A stretch of 64,000 nucleotides of DNA from Ruminococcus sp. (GTDB lineage Bacteria > Bacillota > Clostridia > Oscillospirales > Ruminococcaceae). A program made the translations under genes and the position numbers. How positions within the stretch are numbered: the first letter of the stretch is position 1; each line of letters begins with the position of its first letter. The notes below the pieces were generated by a model, which was not told the DNA's origin, did not search any database, and worked only from the letters and a program-made list of their open reading frames with translations. The stretch covers positions 98,269-162,268 of the forward strand of contig SVNX01000001.1 in NCBI GenBank assembly GCA_015066665.1, read 5' to 3'. This document shows, piece by piece, positions 34,608 through 43,817 of the stretch.

Positions 34608-35882
34608 TTATAATGTGATACAATTTCTGTCCAGCATCTCCTGTGCCGCCAGAAGAATGCCGATTCTGCTGCTGTTGAAGCTCAGTCCCCCCTGCATCCA
34701 TGCAGCGTAGGGTTCACGGAGCGGAGCATCAGCAGAAAGTTCTATGGATGCGCCCATGGTAAAGGCGCCTGCGGCCATGATGACCTGACTGGAGTAGCCC
34801 GGCATATCCCAGGGCTCGGGGGTGACATAGGCGTCCACGGGCGAGCCCTTCTGGATGCCCTGACAGAATGCCACCAGATTTTCCGCATTCTCCAGCTGCA
34901 GTGCGGTGACGATGTCGCCCCGCGGCTCGCCGGCACGGGGTGTGCATGCAAAGCCCAGCAGTGTGAACAGCTCAGCGGCAAATGCTGCGGTTTTCAGCGC
35001 ATTTGCGGTAATATCGGGGGCGAGATACAGCCCCTGGAACATCTCACGGTTCATGTCGAGCGTGCAGCCGACTTCCTTGCCCATGCCCACGCAGGTCAGA
35101 CGGTAGGCGCACTGCTCCACGAGCTTTTCAGGGCCTGCAATATAGCCGCCGGTTCTGGCAATGCCGCCGCCTGCATTCTTGATCAGAGAGCCGATGATGA
35201 TATCCGCACCCACATGTGTCGGCTCCTTGGCTTCGACGAATTCGCCGTAGCAGTTGTCCACCATGATGATGGCATCGGGATTGCCCTTGCGGATGGCTGC
35301 GGCCATCTCGGCAATGTCATCGGTCGTGAAGGCACGGCGGAGAGAGTAGCCTCTGGAACGCTGGATATATGCAACCTTTGCGCCCTTGACGGCCTCCGGA
35401 ATCGCTGCAAGATCGGCTTTGCCGTCGGGGAGAAGATCGACCTGTCCGTAGCTGACACCGTAATCGGCAAGGCTGCCGTTTCCGGGCTCGCCCGCAATGC
35501 CGATGACCTCCTCAAGGGTGTCGTAGGGCTTGCCTGTGACGGAAACGATCCTGTCGCCGCTGCGGAGCACACCAAAGAGCGCCACAGTCAGCGCATGCGT
35601 GCCCGATACGAAGTTATGCCGCACGAGTGCATCCTCCGTGCCCATGACCTGTGCCCAGACCTTGTCGAGGGTGTCACGGCCGAGGTCGCCGTAGCCATAA
35701 CCGGTGCTGCCGGCAAAGCATGCCTCGCTCACTCTGTTTTCGGCAAAAGCCGACAGAATGCGGGCAGCATTGTCCCGTGCGTTCCGGTCAATTTCCGCAA
35801 AGCAGCCGGCACAGCGTTCTTCGGCCTTGTCGGCAAGCTCGAGCAGACGAGGATCAATCCGGAAGTAATCACGAATTCCCAT
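34608..35882 (-). CDS. Methionine gamma-lyase family protein (YnbB, PLP-dependent)
   Basis: 424 residues of the Met_gamma_lyase family (PF06838), fold type I PLP enzymes once called aluminium resistance proteins. The PLP lysine is expected in IIIGSLIKNAGGGIA (about residues 228-242); SGTHAL near 93 binds the cofactor phosphate. Likely acts on a sulfur amino acid, but the substrate is not established for this family. Overlaps the GNAT gene by 14 nt. Confidence 0.88.
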   Translation of the reverse strand: MGIRDYFRIDPRLLELADKAEERCAGCFAEIDRNARDNAARILSAFAENRVSEACFAGSTGYGYGDLGRDTLDKVWAQVMGTEDALVRHNFVSGTHALTVALFGVLRSGDRIVSVTGKPYDTLEEVIGIAGEPGNGSLADYGVSYGQVDLLPDGKADLAAIPEAVKGAKVAYIQRSRGYSLRRAFTTDDIAEMAAAIRKGNPDAIIMVDNCYGEFVEAKEPTHVGADIIIGSLIKNAGGGIARTGGYIAGPEKLVEQCAYRLTCVGMGKEVGCTLDMNREMFQGLYLAPDITANALKTAAFAAELFTLLGFACTPRAGEPRGDIVTALQLENAENLVAFCQGIQKGSPVDAYVTPEPWDMPGYSSQVIMAAGAFTMGASIELSADAPLREPYAAWMQGGLSFNSSRIGILLAAQEMLDRNCITL

Positions 35883-36660
35883 TGTCTAAACGTCCTTTCT
35901 GTAAGTTATCCTGTTCCTGCTCCATCAGCTCAAGGACATATTCCGTCTCAAGTGCCGTGAAGCCGATTTCTCTGTAAAAGCTCTCCCGCACATCCAGTGC
36001 ATACAGCACGGCTGTTTTGCCGAACTGTGCGAGGAATCCTGCAAGCCACCGCAGGAAGATGCGGGCATGTCCCAGCCCTCTGGCCTCGGGACGGGTGGCC
36101 ACCTGTCCGACCAGAACGGAATCGTCGATGTCGAACATGATGCTTGCCGTGGTGCTGCCCTTGTAGGTGAACACACGGCTCACGCCGTGTCGGCAGCGAT
36201 GTGAGGTGTCCGTCAGCCACATGGCATAGTCCTGCAGATTCGGGAAGCCCGCCTTGAGGATCTCATAGACATCCGCAAGGGGCGGGTTGAATTCCACAGC
36301 ATCCTCCACATCATCCGCCACCGCATCCGGCACCAGCTGGAACATGGTTCGATGGAGGCTGCGGTATTCGGGCAGAAGACCGGCAAGCTGCGTGCGGACG
36401 GGTTCGTTGCACTCCACACGGAAGGGACGGTGCATGCGCAGGAATACCGCAAGCTCCTCGGCGTCCTCTTCCTGTGCATCACAGATGAGCACAGTGTCAT
36501 TGAGCCGCAGGAGAATGCCGCCCTCGCCCACCGCATAGAACTGGCAGAAGGAGTAATCCAGTCCATAGGCCTTGTAATAGGAGTACATCTTCCTGCCCCG
36601 CCAGCTCTGCCGCAGAAGTGCTGTATTCAGTTCACTGTCTGTTACCAGTTGTCTGATCAT
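35869..36660 (-). CDS. GNAT family N-acetyltransferase
   Basis: 263 residues; the acetyl-CoA binding stretch is VATRPEARGLGHARIFLRWL (about 195-214), in the C-terminal half, followed by ALDVRESFYREIGF. The N-terminal half is a degenerate GNAT-like domain. Substrate unknown. Both ends overlap neighbours (4 nt with the M42 gene, 14 nt with the next gene), so it is tightly coupled in the operon. Confidence 0.85.
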   Translation of the reverse strand: MIRQLVTDSELNTALLRQSWRGRKMYSYYKAYGLDYSFCQFYAVGEGGILLRLNDTVLICDAQEEDAEELAVFLRMHRPFRVECNEPVRTQLAGLLPEYRSLHRTMFQLVPDAVADDVEDAVEFNPPLADVYEILKAGFPNLQDYAMWLTDTSHRCRHGVSRVFTYKGSTTASIMFDIDDSVLVGQVATRPEARGLGHARIFLRWLAGFLAQFGKTAVLYALDVRESFYREIGFTALETEYVLELMEQEQDNLQKGRLDNGNS

Positions 36661-37685
36661 AATTCAATCATTCTCTCCATCATTCGTTCAGTCAGAAGCA
36701 GAATCTGCTCCATATCGCTGATCTGCGCCACGCAGGACGGGGAATGCAGGCAGCGGCACGGTACGGAAATGGCCAGCGTCCGCACACCCTCACGGGAGAT
36801 ATGCACGGCACCGGCATCGTTGCCGCCGGCAATGCGGCTCTTGGTCTGGCAGGGAATACCGAGCTGACCGGCTTCCTCAAATGCCATGCGGTAGAGCTGC
36901 TTGTCGTAGATGGTGCTTCTGTCCATGAAGGACACAACGGGGCCGCCGCCCAGCCGGCAGACTGCCGCATCGCCGCTCACGCCGTCGAGATCGGCCGCAG
37001 TGGTCGCCTCGAGAATCAGCGCAAAATCGGGATTGACAGCGAAGGTCGCCGCTCTGCTGCCGCGCAGGCCGATTTCTTCCTGCACGAAGAAGCAGAACCA
37101 TGTGTCATAGGGGATCTCGCCCTCAAGGAGCTTGAGCATCACAGCGCAGCCGAAGCGGTCATCGATGGCCTTGGAGGCCACTCTGCCGCCGCCGAGCTCG
37201 GTGTATTCGCCCAAAAAATAAATGCTGTCGCCGGGGGCAGCGTACTGCTTTGCCTCGTCTGCATCCTTGGCACCGATGTCGGCATAGAGTGCGTCCATTT
37301 TCGGCTTTTCATCACGGGCACTGCCGGAGAGCAGGTGGATCGGCGTGCTGCCGATGACACCGGGCAGATGCTGCTCGCCCACCATCACGCAGCGGCCGAG
37401 AACCACATCTGCATCAACGCCGCCCACGGCCGCCAGGGACAGCGTGCCGTCGGGACGGATGCCCGTTACGATCAGCCCCACCTCGTCCATGTGCGCCCCG
37501 ATCATGAGGGTGTGCGCAGGCGTGGTGCGGCCTTTTTTATGCACCAGCAGACTGCCGAGGGCATCGGTACGGATTTCCAGAATGTCCGGCATGGTGCTGA
37601 TTTTTTCCTTCAGATAGTCAGAAACGGCGGTCTCGTCACCGGAAATGCCGCAGATGCCGCATAATTCCTTCAGATATGTCAGCAT
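36657..37685 (-). CDS. M42 family metallopeptidase (first in order, second of pair)
   Basis: 342 residues. Cocatalytic metal aminopeptidase of the glutamyl-aminopeptidase/endoglucanase M family, cytoplasmic. Metal ligands are in IGAHMDEVG, AIDDRFGCA, VQEEIGLRGS, ILEAT and the C-terminal HSPSC region. ATG at 37685 has GAGGAGG at 8 nt; a GTG 9 nt upstream is less likely. Paralogue of the gene just upstream, which it overlaps by 7 nt. Confidence 0.9.
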   Translation of the reverse strand: MLTYLKELCGICGISGDETAVSDYLKEKISTMPDILEIRTDALGSLLVHKKGRTTPAHTLMIGAHMDEVGLIVTGIRPDGTLSLAAVGGVDADVVLGRCVMVGEQHLPGVIGSTPIHLLSGSARDEKPKMDALYADIGAKDADEAKQYAAPGDSIYFLGEYTELGGGRVASKAIDDRFGCAVMLKLLEGEIPYDTWFCFFVQEEIGLRGSRAATFAVNPDFALILEATTAADLDGVSGDAAVCRLGGGPVVSFMDRSTIYDKQLYRMAFEEAGQLGIPCQTKSRIAGGNDAGAVHISREGVRTLAISVPCRCLHSPSCVAQISDMEQILLLTERMMERMIEL

Positions 37686-38707
37686 GCAGTGCACCTCCTC
37701 AGATAGGCAGCGAGCAGCTCGCCCGTCATGCAGACGTCCGCAAGCGAAATGATCTCTGCGGGTGTATGCATGTACCGCAGGGGGATGGATACCGTGCAGG
37801 CCTTCACGCCCTCACGGCATACGGAGAACTGATCGGCATTGGTACCGGTGGTACCGGCCATGACCTCGTACTGCCACGGAATGCCGTTTTCGTCGGCAAT
37901 ATGGCTGAGGGTTTTGCTGACAGTTCTCGAAAGGGACGGAGAATAGCCGATCATGGGGCCTTCTCCCATTTTTCCGGTCTTGGTTTCACTGTCGCCGAGA
38001 TTGCGTGCGAAGCTCACATCCACCGCAAGGGCGATGTCCGGATTGACCGCATAGCAGCCGATTCTGGCACCACGCTCGCCGACCTCTTCCTCAGCGGAGA
38101 ACATGACAGTGACCTTGCAGGGGAGCACTTCATCCTTGATGCTGTGCAGTGCACAGAGGATGGCGGCCACGCCGCAGCGGTCATCGAGAGCGGGGGCTGT
38201 GAAGCGGTCACCCAGCAGCTTTGCGATCTGTCCGGCAAAGGTCACGCTGTCGCCGGGGGCAAGGAGCTGCCGCAGGGCTTCGGCATCATAGCCTGTGTCG
38301 ATGCGGATCTCTTCGAATTTCGGTACTTTTTCGTCTCCGCTCGTCAGATGGGGCGGCATGGCGCAGATGACGCCGTCAAGCACCTGTCTGCCGTGGAGAT
38401 GCACCCGCTGTGCGGGGAGCAGTCTGCGGTCGATGCCGCCGACATTGCCCGCGGTCACAAAGCCGTCCTCGGTGATGCTCGTCACGATCATGCCGATCTG
38501 GTCGATGTGGGCATCGAGCAGGACATGGGGGGCATCGGGATCGGTGCTGCCCAGAGAGCCGATGACATTCCCGTGGGATATGCGGGCATCGGGGCAGTAG
38601 AGCTTCAGGAATTCCAATGCCGTCACAGCGGCATTGGATTCGTCACCGGACATGCCCGTCACCCTGCACAGGGCGGTGAGCATATCCGCGATAATCTGTG
38701 TTTTCAT
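37679..38707 (-). CDS. M42 family metallopeptidase (first of pair)
   Basis: 342 residues; metal motifs LDAHIDQIG, ALDDRCGVA, FSAEEEVGERG and AVDVSF are present. Releases N-terminal residues from short peptides in the cytoplasm. The ATG overlaps the murD stop by 4 nt. Two tandem, clearly diverged M42 genes may form mixed complexes or differ in specificity. Confidence 0.9.
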   Translation of the reverse strand: MKTQIIADMLTALCRVTGMSGDESNAAVTALEFLKLYCPDARISHGNVIGSLGSTDPDAPHVLLDAHIDQIGMIVTSITEDGFVTAGNVGGIDRRLLPAQRVHLHGRQVLDGVICAMPPHLTSGDEKVPKFEEIRIDTGYDAEALRQLLAPGDSVTFAGQIAKLLGDRFTAPALDDRCGVAAILCALHSIKDEVLPCKVTVMFSAEEEVGERGARIGCYAVNPDIALAVDVSFARNLGDSETKTGKMGEGPMIGYSPSLSRTVSKTLSHIADENGIPWQYEVMAGTTGTNADQFSVCREGVKACTVSIPLRYMHTPAEIISLADVCMTGELLAAYLRRCTAC

Positions 38708-40098
38708 TCGGCAAGCTCCTTTACAAGACGCTTGTAGTGCTGGCCTCTCACCTCGAAGTTCGGGTAGAGGTCAAAGCTTGCACAGGCGGGGGAAAGCGTC
38801 ACGATATCACCATTTCCGGCTTCACGCTCGGCAATTGCCACAGCATCCTCCATGGAAGAGGCATGCAGGATCCGCAGCTGTGCGGGGTCATAGTTCTTCG
38901 CTGCCGTTACGGCTGCTTCAATCTTGGATGCGGTCACGCCCATGAGGATGAGCACCTTGACACGCTCGCAGACGGTCTCGGCCATCGGCTCGAAGGGGAT
39001 CTTCTTGTCATAGCCGCCCGCCAGTACGATGATCTTCTTGTCAAAGCTCCGCAGACCGGCCAGCACTCTTGTGGGGCTGGTTGCGATGCTGTCGTTGTAC
39101 CACTTTACGCCCTTCACTTCACGGACGAATTCGATTCTGTGCTCCACACCGCCGAATTCCTTTGCCACCTTCACGATGGCCGCATTGTCCACCTCGCCCC
39201 AGAGTGCGGAGATCACGCCGAGGAAGTTCTCGACATTGTGCATGCCGGGGATGCGGATGTCGTCCTTGTGGACAACGGGCGTTACTTCGCCCTTTTCGGT
39301 GTAGCAGAGCATGCCGTCCTCACGCAGGAAGGCACCTCTTTCCGGCGTTTCTCTGCGTGTGAACCAGCAGAGCTTGCCGCGTACCATCGGAGCGAGCGCC
39401 TTTGTGCCCTCATTGTCGAGGTTCAGGACGGTGCGGGAGAAGGCGTTCTGGTGTGCAATGAGATTCATCTTGCACTCGGTGTATTCCTCCATTGTGCCGT
39501 GCACATCGAGGTGATTGGGGGTGATATTGGTGATCAGCGCCGTATCGGGGGATTTGCGCATGGAAATCAGCTGGAAGCTGGACAGCTCGACCACAGCCGC
39601 ATCATCTGCGGCGATCTGCTCGATGATGGGGAGCAGGGCACGGCCGATGTTGCCGCCCTTGTGGACGGTTCTGCCGGATGCAGCGAGGATTTCGGCGATG
39701 AGCGTGGTGGAGGTGGACTTGCCGTCGGAACCGGTCACGGCATAGATCTTGCAGGGACACAGGTCAAAGAACACTTCCATCTCGGAGGTGATGACCACGC
39801 CTGCTTCCCTTGCCTTTGCGAGGGCGGGGTTGTTGAAATACATGCCGGGTGTGCGGAAGACCACATCAAAATCGGTGAGCGCATCGAGATAGTCGTCGCC
39901 CAGCCGGAACTGCACGCCCTTTGCGGAAAGTGCGTCATAGGTCTCACGGAACTGCTCCGCACTGCGTCTGTCGAGCACGGTCACGCCGATGCCCTTTTCA
40001 CAAAAGAGGGAAATCAGCTCTGTATGGCTGACGCCCGTGCCGATGAAGGCAACGCGTTTCTGCTTCATATCGTCAAAAAATGCATGAATTCTGCTCAT
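38704..40098 (-). CDS. murD: UDP-N-acetylmuramoyl-L-alanine--D-glutamate ligase
   Basis: 464 residues. Adds D-Glu to UDP-MurNAc-L-Ala in peptidoglycan precursor synthesis. The Mur ligase P-loop is VTGSDGKSTST (about 118-128, with Asp and Ser replacing the more common Asn and Thr); NITPNHLDVHG and YNDSIATSPT mark the central and C-terminal domains. AGGAGG before the ATG at 40098. Heads an operon with peptidases, away from the usual mur cluster. Confidence 0.95.
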   Translation of the reverse strand: MSRIHAFFDDMKQKRVAFIGTGVSHTELISLFCEKGIGVTVLDRRSAEQFRETYDALSAKGVQFRLGDDYLDALTDFDVVFRTPGMYFNNPALAKAREAGVVITSEMEVFFDLCPCKIYAVTGSDGKSTSTTLIAEILAASGRTVHKGGNIGRALLPIIEQIAADDAAVVELSSFQLISMRKSPDTALITNITPNHLDVHGTMEEYTECKMNLIAHQNAFSRTVLNLDNEGTKALAPMVRGKLCWFTRRETPERGAFLREDGMLCYTEKGEVTPVVHKDDIRIPGMHNVENFLGVISALWGEVDNAAIVKVAKEFGGVEHRIEFVREVKGVKWYNDSIATSPTRVLAGLRSFDKKIIVLAGGYDKKIPFEPMAETVCERVKVLILMGVTASKIEAAVTAAKNYDPAQLRILHASSMEDAVAIAEREAGNGDIVTLSPACASFDLYPNFEVRGQHYKRLVKELAE

Positions 40099-40139
40099 GA
40101 AAATCCTCCTGGCGTTTGAAAAATTGCATAACTATTTTT

Positions 40140-40168
40140 ATTATACCAGATTGAATTGGAAAAATCAA
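40140..40168 (-). promoter_or_regulatory. Vegetative promoter of the murD operon
   Basis: Minus strand TTGATT (40163-40168), 17 bp, TATAAT (40140-40145). Confidence 0.78.
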
Positions 40169-40277
40169 TGTTTTCCGGAAAATTTAATCAATCCTTAGAA
40201 AAGTTGAATGTCCCGTCCGCCCGGCGCCCTTCTGCTTGTTTTCGGACAAAAAAATGATAAAAATCTCGTGAAAACTA

Positions 40278-40306
40278 TTGCAATTTCATATATAGTATGG
40301 TATACT
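40278..40306 (+). promoter_or_regulatory. Vegetative promoter of the zinc-ribbon gene
   Basis: TTGCAA (40278-40283), 17 bp, TATACT (40301-40306), 48 bp before the start codon. Confidence 0.8.
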
Positions 40307-40354
40307 GAATAAGTAAATGGATACTTTTGTCCGATAAAATAAGGAGGTTGTACT

Positions 40355-41170
40355 ATGTCCATTCTCGATAAACTGAGTGCCAATGTCACAAATATGGAGA
40401 GAGTTGTCTCTCAGAAGATCAAAAACACCTGGGATGCCGGTTCTCTGAGCAGTGACCGCAACAGCGAAAAGGCGAGCATACAGCGCAATCTCAGCGAAAT
40501 CGGGAAGCTGTACTATGAAAAATACAAGGAGAATCCCGACCCGGATTTTGCCGAGCTGGTTGAGGCTGTCAAGGTTTCCGAGCAGCGCATTGCCGAGCTG
40601 GATGCCCAGATTGAAAATGTCCGTGCAAGAGAGCCGGAGCTTGTCCCCGTCCCCGAGGATGTCAAGCCCGTAAAGCCTACATCCCGCTACTGTCTGCAGT
40701 GCGGTGCAACTTACCCCGTTTCTGAGAAGTTCTGCTCTGTCTGCGGTATTGAACTGGTTGATAAATTTGCCGATGGCGCTTCTCCCGAGGCTGCGCCTGC
40801 GGAGAAGAAGGCACCCGTTGAGCCGGTGACCGTGCCCCTCGTGAATCCTGCTCCCAAGCCCCCCGTTGTCAATGGCGTGGTGGCTGTGGAGGATCGCACC
40901 GATCTGCCCGATCTGAGCAAGTTCGATGCTGCTCCCGCAGAGGAGAACATTCCGGAGGCACCCAAGGAGAACGATGTGCCCGAAGCCCCTGCTGTGCCCG
41001 AGACCCCCGCTGTGCCCGAGACCCCCGCTGAGAATGCGGATCCCGAGGCCCCTGCTGCGCCCGCAGCGGATGCACCCGCCGAGGAGGCGGCTGTCGCTTT
41101 CTGTGCCTACTGCGGCAAGGCTGCCAAGCCCGGCCAGCGCTTCTGCCCCTACTGCGGCAAGGCCATGTAA
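40355..41170 (+). CDS. Zinc-ribbon protein with coiled coil and Pro/Ala/Glu-rich linker
   Basis: 271 residues. N-terminal helical region (~1-95) of the kind found in small zinc-ribbon proteins of Clostridia, a first zinc ribbon (CLQCGATYPVSEKFCSVCG, ~112-130), a long acidic Pro/Ala-rich linker with PAVPETP repeats (~140-245), and a second ribbon at the C-terminus (CAYCGKAAKPGQRFCPYCG). Predicted cytoplasmic. Likely a protein- or nucleic-acid-binding adaptor; function unknown. AAGGAGG before the ATG. Confidence 0.82.
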   Translation: MSILDKLSANVTNMERVVSQKIKNTWDAGSLSSDRNSEKASIQRNLSEIGKLYYEKYKENPDPDFAELVEAVKVSEQRIAELDAQIENVRAREPELVPVPEDVKPVKPTSRYCLQCGATYPVSEKFCSVCGIELVDKFADGASPEAAPAEKKAPVEPVTVPLVNPAPKPPVVNGVVAVEDRTDLPDLSKFDAAPAEENIPEAPKENDVPEAPAVPETPAVPETPAENADPEAPAAPAADAPAEEAAVAFCAYCGKAAKPGQRFCPYCGKAM

Positions 41171-41206
41171 TCAGGCCGGCGGCTAATCCATATTGTAATA
41201 CAGCAG

Positions 41207-41244
41207 GCTTGGTATGCTGCCCGCAGGCGGCATACCGGGCTTTT
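41207..41244 (+). terminator. Intrinsic terminator of the zinc-ribbon gene
   Basis: GGTATGC / GCATACC stem with an inner TGCC/GGC pairing, followed by GGGCTTTTG; 40 bases past the stop. Confidence 0.65.
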
Positions 41245-41360
41245 GTGCGTGTAAAACGCCCCCGGACTCTACTGATTGTAAAAATATGTCTGAAAAATAC
41301 ATTGTTTTTGAGCAAATTGTGAACTGCGTGTAAAAATCAATATCTTTTCACAAAAAACAG

Positions 41361-41389
41361 TTGCAAGGTGAATGGAAATGTAGTATAAT
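41361..41389 (+). promoter_or_regulatory. Vegetative promoter of the sensor-GGDEF gene
   Basis: TTGCAA (41361-41366), 17 bp, TATAAT (41384-41389); leader about 57 nt. Confidence 0.8.
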
Positions 41390-41451
41390 TGTGTAGTGGG
41401 GTAGTGCCCAGACTATTGAGGAAAGGAACGCGTGCTTCGGCGGTGGTGAAC

Positions 41452-43455
41452 ATGATGGAAACAGAGAAGAAAAACATCCATATCGCAGTTGTTGTGTCCA
41501 CACTGACAGAAGAGTATCAGAGCAATATTCTTGACGGCATCCGGCAGTATGCCTTTGCCAACCATATCACGCTGGAGCATTTTGTTGCATTCGGTAACAT
41601 CGGCGGCGACATCCGTCATGATACGGGCGAGTACAACATCTTCTCTCTGGCGAATTTCAGCCGTTTTGACGGCGTGATTCTGGTCATCAATACCATTCAG
41701 TTTGCGGATTGCATGGAGAGTGTCCTCACCCGTGTCCGCGAGGCCGGCATTCCGGCGGTCTGCATTGACAAGGATGTACCGGATCTCTATTCGATCTGCA
41801 TTGACAATGAGTCCCCCATGCGTCACATGGTGGAGCATTTCATTGAACATCACGGCTTCACCCGCATCAATTATGTATCGGGTCCGGCCGACAATATTGA
41901 TAGTGTGCAGCGCCTGAAGGCGTACCGCTCTGCACTGGAAAGCCATGGCATTCCGGTGGAAGAGGAACGCATCTATCACGGCAACTTCGTTTCCAAGGAC
42001 GGAACCGATGCCATCCGGACGTTCCTGCGCTCCTCTCTGGAGTTCCCGCAGGCCATCGTCTGTGCCAATGACAATATGGCCATTGCCGCCATGAATGCCC
42101 TGACGGCAAACGGTGTGCGTGTGCCCGAGGATGTGGCGGTTTCCGGCTTTGACTATATTTACAATGCACGCAACTATGCGCCTTCGCTGACATCTGTGCA
42201 GCGTCCGCTGGAGCGTGCGGGGCAGCTTGCCTGCCAGAAGATCCTCAACCATATCCGCGGCAGGGAGCAGGAACGCTTCACGCTGCTTGAGACCCGCTGC
42301 TGCTTCTCGCAGAGCTGCGGCTGCAGTGAGACGCCGGTCATGGATACGGATGAGTTCAAAAAGCGCAATTTCAATGTCCTGGAGTCCTTCTCCACGGATG
42401 TTTCCCTCCTCAGCCGCATGTCCTCTGCACTGGCAGAATGCGACAATCTGGAGGAATATTCCCTGAATCTCCGCCGCTTCATCCCCGAGATCGAGGCAAA
42501 GGAATTCTACATCTGTCTGTGCGATGACTGGAAGCAGGGCATCATGGCGGATGAAACCGAGGAGAACTACCTGATTCACATTCTTTCACCGAACAACTAC
42601 ATCGTAACCGGCTACAGCGAGACAATGCTGGTGCCGCTGGCGTATAAGAACGGTGAATTTGTGGAGATGGGGCCGTTTCCCAGCGAAGAAATGCTGCCGG
42701 GACTGTTCGATGAAGACAATCATCCCGGAAACTATTATTTCATCCCGCTGCATTTCCGTGAGCGCTGCATGGGCTACTGCGTGATCAAGGATTGTAATTT
42801 CCCGATCTCGAGCCGTTTGTTCCATGCATGGATCATGAACATCACCAATTCTCTGGAGAGCGTGCGCAAGATCATCTGTCTTGACCGCGTCACCCGGAAG
42901 CTCAATAAGCTCTACACGGTGGATACCCTTTCGGATATCAACAACCGCAACGGCTTCCGCATCAGCACGCAGCAGCTCTACAGCTACTGCATCAACACGA
43001 AAAAGCCCGTCATGCTGATGTTCCTGGATATGGATGGTCTGAAGAAGATCAACGATACCTACGGGCACAAGGGCGGTGACAAGGCGATTTCGACGATGGC
43101 GTCGGTGATTGGAAAGGCCTGCTCGGACGGTGAGATCTGCTGCCGTTTCGGCGGTGACGAGTTCATCATCTTTGCGGCGGACTACAGCGAGGACAGAGCC
43201 GCTGAGCTGGCAGAACGCATTGAAGCCGGCCTTGAGAAGGTCAACAAGACCATGGGTCTGCCCTATCGTCTGGAGACGAGTCTTGGCTATCACATTACAG
43301 TGCCCGAGCGCGGCGTGGATCTGTTCCAGCTTGTTTCGATTGCGGATAACATCATGTACGCAGCGAAGAAAAAGAAGAAGACTTCCCGTTATCTCAAGCA
43401 GATGTCCCCTGAAGAGGTGGAAAAACTGCTGGATGAGGAGAATAAAAAGAACTGA
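41452..43455 (+). CDS. Substrate-binding (LacI-type sensor) and GGDEF domain protein
   Basis: 667 residues. Residues ~8-285 form a periplasmic-binding-protein-like sugar sensor as in LacI/GalR repressors (NIHIAVVVSTL, VICANDNMAIAAMNAL, VAVSGFDYI), but without the DNA-binding HTH and without a signal peptide, so it senses a cytoplasmic ligand. A middle region (~300-490) follows, then a GGDEF domain with intact RFGGDEF at about 565. It should make cyclic-di-GMP (or a related dinucleotide) in answer to a sugar. No RxxD inhibitory site is seen just before GGDEF. Starts with ATGATG; Shine-Dalgarno weak. Confidence 0.88.
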   Translation: MMETEKKNIHIAVVVSTLTEEYQSNILDGIRQYAFANHITLEHFVAFGNIGGDIRHDTGEYNIFSLANFSRFDGVILVINTIQFADCMESVLTRVREAGIPAVCIDKDVPDLYSICIDNESPMRHMVEHFIEHHGFTRINYVSGPADNIDSVQRLKAYRSALESHGIPVEEERIYHGNFVSKDGTDAIRTFLRSSLEFPQAIVCANDNMAIAAMNALTANGVRVPEDVAVSGFDYIYNARNYAPSLTSVQRPLERAGQLACQKILNHIRGREQERFTLLETRCCFSQSCGCSETPVMDTDEFKKRNFNVLESFSTDVSLLSRMSSALAECDNLEEYSLNLRRFIPEIEAKEFYICLCDDWKQGIMADETEENYLIHILSPNNYIVTGYSETMLVPLAYKNGEFVEMGPFPSEEMLPGLFDEDNHPGNYYFIPLHFRERCMGYCVIKDCNFPISSRLFHAWIMNITNSLESVRKIICLDRVTRKLNKLYTVDTLSDINNRNGFRISTQQLYSYCINTKKPVMLMFLDMDGLKKINDTYGHKGGDKAISTMASVIGKACSDGEICCRFGGDEFIIFAADYSEDRAAELAERIEAGLEKVNKTMGLPYRLETSLGYHITVPERGVDLFQLVSIADNIMYAAKKKKKTSRYLKQMSPEEVEKLLDEENKKN

Positions 43456-43459
43456 TGAA

Positions 43460-43483
43460 AAGGATGCACAGATGTGCATCCTT
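43460..43483 (+). terminator. Terminator hairpin, left flank of repeat element B
   Basis: Palindrome AAGGATGCACAGATGTGCATCCTT, five bases past the GGDEF gene stop. The identical 24 bases recur at 43738-43761. Confidence 0.8.
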
Positions 43484-43737
43484 CAGCTTGTCAAAAAAGT
43501 ATGATTTCGCTTAATTTTGCCCCACCCCCTACCCCCTCCCCAAAGGGGAGGGGGAAAGAGGGAGGGTGCTGCCGCACCCTCAACCCGCCCTCTTGCAGAG
43601 CGCTTTTTGGCTATTTATTGAGGGTTATAGGGGGCACAGCCCCCTATATGCGCCGAAGGCGCAACTAAACTAAAAATACTAGTCCAGCCCTGCGCCGTTC
43701 AGGTGCAGTGGCTGGACGGGACTTTTTCGACAGACTG
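43484..43737. mobile_element. Repeat element B (254 bp), non-coding, flanked by duplicated terminator
   Basis: Same sequence as element A apart from four base changes and lack of the 66-bp loop insert. Flanked by perfect 24-bp direct repeats that are the terminator hairpin of the upstream gene. Ends form a 17-bp imperfect inverted repeat. Lies between convergent genes and encodes no protein; the hairpin at its GCGCCGAAGGCGC centre is intact here. Confidence 0.87.
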
Positions 43738-43761
43738 AAGGATGCACAGATGTGCATCCTT
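43738..43761 (+). terminator. Terminator hairpin, right flank of repeat element B
   Basis: Exact copy of 43460-43483, followed by TTCTTTTT on the plus strand, a better T run than the left copy; this was probably the original terminator. Confidence 0.85.
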
Positions 43762-43771
43762 TCTTTTTCGC

Positions 43772-43803
43772 AAAAAACATCCCGCTCCATATGAAGCGGG
43801 ATG
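43772..43803 (-). terminator. Intrinsic terminator of the solute-binding protein gene
   Basis: 9-bp stem CATCCCGCT / AGCGGGATG with an 8-nt loop and six T residues on the minus strand, 14 bases past the stop at 43818. Confidence 0.88.
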
Positions 43804-43817
43804 TCATTGCAATCGGA

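Noticed and set aside
43474..43668. 64-codon open frame in element B
   Set aside because: It starts inside the terminator hairpin and translates the C/G-rich hairpins; element A would be interrupted differently.
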